From NCBI GenBank assembly GCA_020053015.1, contig JAGVNY010000135.1:1-38449 (forward strand): 38,449 bases of DNA, given 5' to 3'. Position 1 is the first letter of the stretch; every line of letters starts with the position of its first letter. This document shows, in pieces, positions 33,992-38,449 of the stretch. Source of the DNA: Candidatus Zixiibacteriota bacterium. Lineage in GTDB: Bacteria > Zixibacteria > MSB-5A5 > JAABVY01 > JAHJOQ01. Position numbers and translations under genes: made by a program. The notes under the pieces are model-generated. The model ran no database searches and was not told the origin of the DNA. It was given only the letters and a program-made list of their open reading frames with translations.

Positions 33992-34020
33992 AATATAATC
34001 AGCCTGTCGGGGTGTTACAA
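33992..34020 (-). promoter_or_regulatory. Promoter of tRNA-Sec
   Basis: On the minus strand TTGTAA (34015-34020), 17-base spacer, TATATT (33992-33997). It begins just after the bshB1 stop at 34023, so the tRNA has its own promoter between the two genes. Confidence 0.7.
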
Positions 34021-34022
34021 GA

Positions 34023-34733
34023 TCAAACCGATGGAACAGTCATCTTCATCGGATCGTCGATCTCAATCATCTCAGAAACGACATATGGCTCACCGTATTG
34101 CCGACGAATTTGTATGCCGTAGGCGCGGTCGCGAGTGCGGAGAAATTCGAAGATGTCTATCCCCGGAGAGAATATCTGTTTCGATTCCGGAGTGCGATCA
34201 AACTGCGAGCCGTAGCAACTGACAGCTTCGAGTTTGCGGTCAAACTGATTCGATATATCGACTACGAACGACGCGCGCACGTCGCGGTAGTATGTCGAAT
34301 ACAATATCTTGTGCGGGCGGTGGGGTTCGCCATCGCTGTCGAGCTTCTTCAGACCGGAAAAATAGCAGGCTTCTTTGCCTATCTGACAGCAGTGAGTGTG
34401 ATCCGGATGCCGGTGTTCCCAGTACGGGAGAACAACCAGATGCGGACGAAGCCTGCGGAGCACGCCCACGACTTTCAAGACGTTTTCGCGGGCAAACGCC
34501 ACACCTGCATCCGGCAATCCGAGATTCTCTCGGATGCTCAGACCCATCGCATTGGCTGCAGTTTCGGCCTCACGCTCACGGTCATCTGCCGTACCTTTTG
34601 TGCCCATCTCACCCCTCGTGAAATCCAATACGCCAGTTTTGTAACCGAGATCGTGCATCTTAATGAGAAACCCGCCTGACGTAATCTCGGCGTCATCGCG
34701 ATGAGCAGCTATGACAAGCACATCGAGCTTCAT
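34023..34733 (-). CDS. bshB1: Bacillithiol biosynthesis deacetylase BshB1 (LmbE family)
   Basis: 236 residues. BshB1 removes acetate from GlcNAc-malate to give GlcN-malate. The zinc-binding LmbE/PIG-L motifs are at AHRDDAE (His11, Asp13, Asp14) and HRHPDHTH (His112). The family usually has AHPDDAE; here the Pro is Arg. TRGEMGTKGT and SCYGSQF are typical of the BshB1 subgroup. The ATG at 34733 is 13 bases after the bshA stop; the tRNA-Sec promoter lies directly downstream. Cytoplasmic. Its neighbours bshA and bshC support this assignment over other LmbE deacetylases. Confidence 0.94.
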   Translation of the reverse strand: MKLDVLVIAAHRDDAEITSGGFLIKMHDLGYKTGVLDFTRGEMGTKGTADDREREAETAANAMGLSIRENLGLPDAGVAFARENVLKVVGVLRRLRPHLVVLPYWEHRHPDHTHCCQIGKEACYFSGLKKLDSDGEPHRPHKILYSTYYRDVRASFVVDISNQFDRKLEAVSCYGSQFDRTPESKQIFSPGIDIFEFLRTRDRAYGIQIRRQYGEPYVVSEMIEIDDPMKMTVPSV

Positions 34734-34746
34734 AAATTCAGCAGCC

Positions 34747-35868
34747 TTATCGCATCAAGATTTCCTGATAGTACGTCTCGTACTCGCTCACCACTGTATT
34801 GCGGTCAAACCGCGTGGAAACCGATTCCCGAGCCTGTCGCGAGAATTGCCGGTGCTTCTCGTCATCCGTTAGGAGCTCGAGTCCGCGAATCGCCATGGTC
34901 TCGGTGTCTCCCATGGGCAGAACATAGCCGGTCTTCCCGTCCTCGACAAGTTCCGGAATACCGGTGTGCGAAGTCCCGATTACGGGCACGCCGCACGCCA
35001 GAGCTTCAAGCGCGGCAAGCCCAAAACTCTCGTGTTCAGACGGAAGCAGGAACAGGTCTCCTATCGAAAGCAGATTCTCAACGTTCTCCTGGTTACCGAG
35101 GAATACCACATCATCATTCAAGTGATACTGCTGAACCCGCTCCCTTGCTACTCCGAGATCCGGTCCCTCGCCGATAAGCAGCAGCTTGGACGGCACCCCA
35201 GACCGTATCAGCCTGAAGATGTCGAGTACATCGCCGATTCGTTTCAGAGGGCGGAAATTCGATACATGCATGACAATCTTCTCGTTGTTCGGCGTCAGCT
35301 TCCTCTTGTAGTCGCAACATCCGTCCGGTTTGTATTTCTGCATGTCGACGAAGTTGTAGATCACGCGTGGCTCGTCACATATCTTGAATTCGCGACAGAC
35401 TTCCTGTCTCAGGTAATTGGATACGCAAGTGACACCGTCGGATGACTCGATCGAGAATTTGGTGATTTCATAGAATGACCGATCCGATCCCACAAGCGTG
35501 ATGTCGGTTCCGTGCAAGGTCGTAATAACCTTCAGCTTCTCGTCACGGAGAAGCTGCTTGGCAAGGTAGCAGCATGTTGCATGCGGAATGGCATAGTGCG
35601 CATGCAGCAGCTCGAGCTTCCAGGTCTTCACGACTTCAGCAAGCTTGGCGGCGAGAGCAAGAGTGTACGGCGGGTACTTGAAGAGCGGGTATGCGTTCAC
35701 TTCGACTTGATGATAAAACAAGTTCTCCATGAATCGATCCACACGAACCGGCAGCTCATAGCTCACAAGATGTACCTGGTGACCGCGTTCAGCGAGCGCG
35801 ATGCCCAACTCGGTCGCAAGAACACCCGACCCGCCGGTCACCGGGTGGCATGTAATCCCAATCCTCAC
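34747..35868 (-). CDS. bshA: Bacillithiol glycosyltransferase BshA
   Basis: 373 residues, family length. BshA (GT4) transfers GlcNAc from UDP-GlcNAc to L-malate, the first step of bacillithiol synthesis. Signature segments: MRIGITCHPVTGGSGVLATE, LLHAHYAIPHA, TTLHGTDITLVGSD and, in the GT-B C-terminal lobe, LLPSEHESFGLAALEALACG (donor-binding E-x7-E). The GTG at 35868 has GAGGA upstream and follows the bshC stop by 12 bases. The order bshC-bshA-bshB1 forms one operon. Confidence 0.96.
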   Translation of the reverse strand: MRIGITCHPVTGGSGVLATELGIALAERGHQVHLVSYELPVRVDRFMENLFYHQVEVNAYPLFKYPPYTLALAAKLAEVVKTWKLELLHAHYAIPHATCCYLAKQLLRDEKLKVITTLHGTDITLVGSDRSFYEITKFSIESSDGVTCVSNYLRQEVCREFKICDEPRVIYNFVDMQKYKPDGCCDYKRKLTPNNEKIVMHVSNFRPLKRIGDVLDIFRLIRSGVPSKLLLIGEGPDLGVARERVQQYHLNDDVVFLGNQENVENLLSIGDLFLLPSEHESFGLAALEALACGVPVIGTSHTGIPELVEDGKTGYVLPMGDTETMAIRGLELLTDDEKHRQFSRQARESVSTRFDRNTVVSEYETYYQEILMR

Positions 35869-35880
35869 GTCCTATGATCC

Positions 35881-37500
35881 TCACAAAGCAATGACTTGAT
35901 GCTCCGTTACATCAATATCGAGATTGTCTCTGATTTTCTCAAGAACTGACTGTCCATACTTGTTCAAGAAATGCAACAGATTATAATGCCGTTCCTGAAG
36001 CGATTGTTCCGGAAACAGAGCATCAGCCATCAATCGGTACTTTCGAGTAAAATCATCATTGGCCTTCCGGTGGCTCTTGAAAGCCTTTTCCTCAAACGAC
36101 TTCAACTCGAAGTCGATCTTCTTGCGGGTTTGCTCTAATGTCCGGATGAGGTCTTTATCTGCCGAGATTCTCAGACCAATCGATTCCATTTCCTTCATTA
36201 TCCTGCTCCTCGTCTCTGAGAGACTCTTCCCATGCTCGTCCGGGAATTGAGTGCGGAGAATCTCCGTGAGATACTCTTCCCTGTCGGTAAACCTCGCCAG
36301 CCTGCCGAGTTCGATACTGTGCTTTTCGATGAGCCTGCGGCACCATTGCTCGACAAGTGTCGCCGAGAGTCGCATGTGAACCACGGGCGGAGTCACCCCA
36401 AACAGGTCGAACAGACCTTTCGCCTGAGCAAAATACGCAACCTCAGCCGGTCCCCCGACATATCCGACTGCGGGAAAAAGCCTGGATTGGACTATCAACC
36501 TCAGAAGGACATTGGGCGAAAAACGCGACGGGTCGCTATCTACCTCGGCCGCGAGCTCTTCGCGTGTCCGCCTGTCGCCGAAGTCGGCAATCTCCAGACG
36601 CCCGTCTGCAATCTTGATCTTCCTGCGCGCGCCGGCTACATAGAACAGATTCAGACTGTCATGGTCGCGCACAACTTGCTGATGATACCCCGTCTGAACA
36701 AGCGACTCACTTGCGGATACAATCGCTCTTCGGGTATCTTCACCAGAGAGTATCTCCTGCCTGAAGATCGGAGCCGACAACTCCTTCGCCTGTGAATCTG
36801 AGGGATCAAACAGAATCAGCGATTTGTCTGGACAGAGCAGCCGCAGGGTCTTTGCAAACGCCGTTGACGCGCGCTCGCCTTTTCGGTAGAGATCAACCAG
36901 GGAAGAAACAAGGGGCCTGCCGTTTGACTCGGCTGGCATCGCTCCAAGCGCAGCCTCTCTGAATCCGTCGATTTCTTCTTCAAGAACCAACTCTGAGACA
37001 GGTTGACCGGGGATTAACCCCGAAGGCGCGTACTCGATCTTGGAGAGCTTTCCATTCTGGTCAGGGAGGTATACGTGGTTGATTTCCTCAAAATCATGAT
37101 CATCAGTGGCCATCCAGAAGACCGGGACAACAGACATGTCAAGCTTGCTGCTGAGTTTTGCCGCGAGCTTCGAAACGGTGAACGCTTTGTAGAGAACGAG
37201 CAGCGGCCCGCCCAGAAAGCATATCTGGTGTCCGGTAACAACGCAAAGCGCTCCTCGCCTGATCTTCTCGATTGCATCCGCAGCCTCATGGCTGTCGCCG
37301 AAGAGACGGTTTTGTCGAAGCAACATATCGGCAAGCTTGTCGCGCTGGTATTCGCTACGCGCCAGGAGACCCGAAGTTCGTTCGTAGCTACTGAGTTCGC
37401 GGAAGTCCCCACCGAGCCATTTCGATAGAGAGCCGGGATCATAAACAAAGTTGCTGAACAACTTCGTGATTCCCGGAATGTCTCTGAACTCAACCCGCAA
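35881..37500 (-). CDS. bshC: Bacillithiol biosynthesis cysteine-adding enzyme BshC
   Basis: 539 residues, family length. BshC is the putative ligase that adds Cys to GlcN-malate to finish bacillithiol. Characteristic stretches are VTGHQICFLGGPLLVLYKAF, VPVFWMATDDHDFEEIN, YVGGPAEVAYFAQ and a long coiled coil followed by the QERHYNLLHFLNKYG end. The frame opens upstream inside the RND gene; I choose the TTG at 37500 because it gives the usual VEFRDIPG N terminus and has GGGAAGG about nine bases before it. It overlaps the last 11 bases of the RND gene. The TTG start suggests modest translation. Confidence 0.92.
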   Translation of the reverse strand: MRVEFRDIPGITKLFSNFVYDPGSLSKWLGGDFRELSSYERTSGLLARSEYQRDKLADMLLRQNRLFGDSHEAADAIEKIRRGALCVVTGHQICFLGGPLLVLYKAFTVSKLAAKLSSKLDMSVVPVFWMATDDHDFEEINHVYLPDQNGKLSKIEYAPSGLIPGQPVSELVLEEEIDGFREAALGAMPAESNGRPLVSSLVDLYRKGERASTAFAKTLRLLCPDKSLILFDPSDSQAKELSAPIFRQEILSGEDTRRAIVSASESLVQTGYHQQVVRDHDSLNLFYVAGARRKIKIADGRLEIADFGDRRTREELAAEVDSDPSRFSPNVLLRLIVQSRLFPAVGYVGGPAEVAYFAQAKGLFDLFGVTPPVVHMRLSATLVEQWCRRLIEKHSIELGRLARFTDREEYLTEILRTQFPDEHGKSLSETRSRIMKEMESIGLRISADKDLIRTLEQTRKKIDFELKSFEEKAFKSHRKANDDFTRKYRLMADALFPEQSLQERHYNLLHFLNKYGQSVLEKIRDNLDIDVTEHQVIAL

Positions 37501-38449
37501 CTTCGCTTGCCTTCCCGTGTTTGCCGGTGAAGAAGTCAGAGATGTCGTCAAACACGGTGTACACAACCGGTACAACGACCAGCGTGAGCAAAGTCGACGA
37601 AATCAGCCCGCCTATCACCACCTGGGCAATGGGAGCACGGAGTTCGGCTCCCGGACCAATACCCAGCGCGAGCGGAAGCATCCCAAAGACCGTGGAAAAG
37701 GTCGTCATCATGATAGGACGGAATCTCGTCGGGCCTGACTTCAGCAGGGCGTCGTATCTCGACATTCCTTCCGCTCGGGCCTGTTTTGTGAAGTCAACGA
37801 GCAAGATCGCATTCTTTGTGACGATGCCCATCAACATGATGACACCAATGAGCGATATGATCGAAATCGAGCTCCCGAAGACGAAGAGACCTATGAATCC
37901 TCCTATCAGCGACAACGGAAGAGATGCCATGATCGACACCGGATCGATGAAGTGGTTATACTGAGAAGCAAGCAGCAGGTAGATGAACAAGATCGCCAGA
38001 AACAGCGCTTCGAATATATAGTCGAAGGACTCTTTCTGATACTCTCCCTCACCGACAGGAGCGATGCCATAGCCTGCCGGCATCTCAATGGTCGCGATTC
38101 CTTTCTCCACGTCTGCGCGGACGTCCCCCGCAAACCGCCCTTCGACGTTCGCAACAACACGGAACTCACGCTTGCGGTCATACCGCGTCTTCTCAGTTGG
38201 GCCTCCCCACCGATCGAGGCTCGCGACGCGCGAAAGGGGAACCATAAAGTTGTCCGTTCCTTCAATCTCCTTGAACGACGGGATCAAGAAGCTCTTCAAT
38301 CCCGGGCCGGCGCTTCGCTGCAATTCGCCAACCCTTAGCCTGATGTCATACTCGTCATCGCCGTCTTTGAATCGCGACACGACGTCGCCCTCGATCATCA
38401 GGCGCACGGCTGATCCTATCTGATACATGTTCAAGCCGAGATCGGCCAC
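37490..38449 (-). CDS. RND-family efflux pump (AcrB/HAE1 type), C-terminal part
   Basis: The last 319 residues of a much longer inner-membrane pump; the remainder lies beyond the right edge. Typical segments: YIFEALFLAILFIYLLLASQ, PLSLIGGFIGLFVFGSSISI, LIGVIMLMGIVTKNAILLVD, RFRPIMMTTFSTVFGMLPLA and the final VVVPVVYTVFDDISDFF. The part before the membrane region belongs to the periplasmic porter/docking domain (YDIRLRVGEL, VNVEGRFAGD). Proton-driven export of drugs or other hydrophobic compounds is expected. Its stop overlaps the bshC start region, so the two may share a transcript. Confidence 0.94.
   Translation of the reverse strand: MADLGLNMYQIGSAVRLMIEGDVVSRFKDGDDEYDIRLRVGELQRSAGPGLKSFLIPSFKEIEGTDNFMVPLSRVASLDRWGGPTEKTRYDRKREFRVVANVEGRFAGDVRADVEKGIATIEMPAGYGIAPVGEGEYQKESFDYIFEALFLAILFIYLLLASQYNHFIDPVSIMASLPLSLIGGFIGLFVFGSSISIISLIGVIMLMGIVTKNAILLVDFTKQARAEGMSRYDALLKSGPTRFRPIMMTTFSTVFGMLPLALGIGPGAELRAPIAQVVIGGLISSTLLTLVVVPVVYTVFDDISDFFTGKHGKASEVAG

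Overview
This window looks like a chromosomal segment of a Gram-negative bacterium of the FCB group, and a Zixibacteria-like candidate phylum is my best guess. The reasons are secreted proteins ending in the FlgD-like sorting domain (NYPNPFNP signature), an outer-membrane protein and lipoproteins, a dockerin and a cohesin-like domain, and bacillithiol plus selenocysteine genes in a moderately GC-rich sequence. The phylum is an inference; no rRNA or marker protein is present. Most genes are on the minus strand. I see no insertion sequence, CRISPR array or intact prophage.

Layout. 1-1.9 kb: a metal (zinc/manganese) uptake group with a substrate-binding protein cut by the left edge, a His-rich outer-membrane protein and a small Cys-containing membrane protein. 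1.9-5.2 kb: a tight operon of an unknown protein, a membrane PEGA-domain protein and a PP2C phosphatase. 5.3-6.2 kb: a lipoprotein. 6.25-6.86 kb: two overlapping genes of contractile-injection-system type (DUF6760 and a tail assembly protein) with no sheath, tube or baseplate gene beside them. 7.2-7.8 kb: two small plus-strand genes of unknown role. 7.9-14.4 kb: two secreted proteins with sorting domains, one a 1768-residue protein with eight BACON-like repeats and a cohesin-like domain. 14.4-15.15 kb: the longest stretch without a gene, holding a strong minus-strand promoter, two possible leader ORFs and a hairpin. 15.2-16.6 kb: a PtsN-like EIIA protein and a PAS-only protein.

16.9-20.6 kb: PLP synthase (pdxS-pdxT) is divergent from an IscU-type scaffold and a NifS/IscS-like protein in which the lysine that normally binds PLP is Asn. 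20.6-22.8 kb: an ABC exporter pair. 23.1-23.9 kb: a coiled-coil protein. 23.9-32.0 kb: a compact minus-strand operon of selA, selB, an amidohydrolase, a beta-propeller/CBM9 protein and a lipoprotein. 32.3-33.8 kb: a small duplicated-motif protein and a secreted dockerin protein with a Cys cluster. 33.9 kb: tRNA-Sec (selC) with its own near-leaderless promoter. 34.0-37.5 kb: the bacillithiol genes bshC-bshA-bshB1. 37.5-38.4 kb: the C-terminal end of an RND efflux pump.

How the genes fit together. Three selenocysteine components (selA, selB, selC) lie within about 5.3 kb. Bacillithiol synthesis, an Fe-S scaffold with an atypical desulfurase homologue, and PLP synthesis add a sulfur/selenium/PLP theme. 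The secreted BACON/cohesin-like and dockerin proteins suggest a cell-surface assembly. The most unusual single item is the desulfurase homologue without its catalytic lysine.
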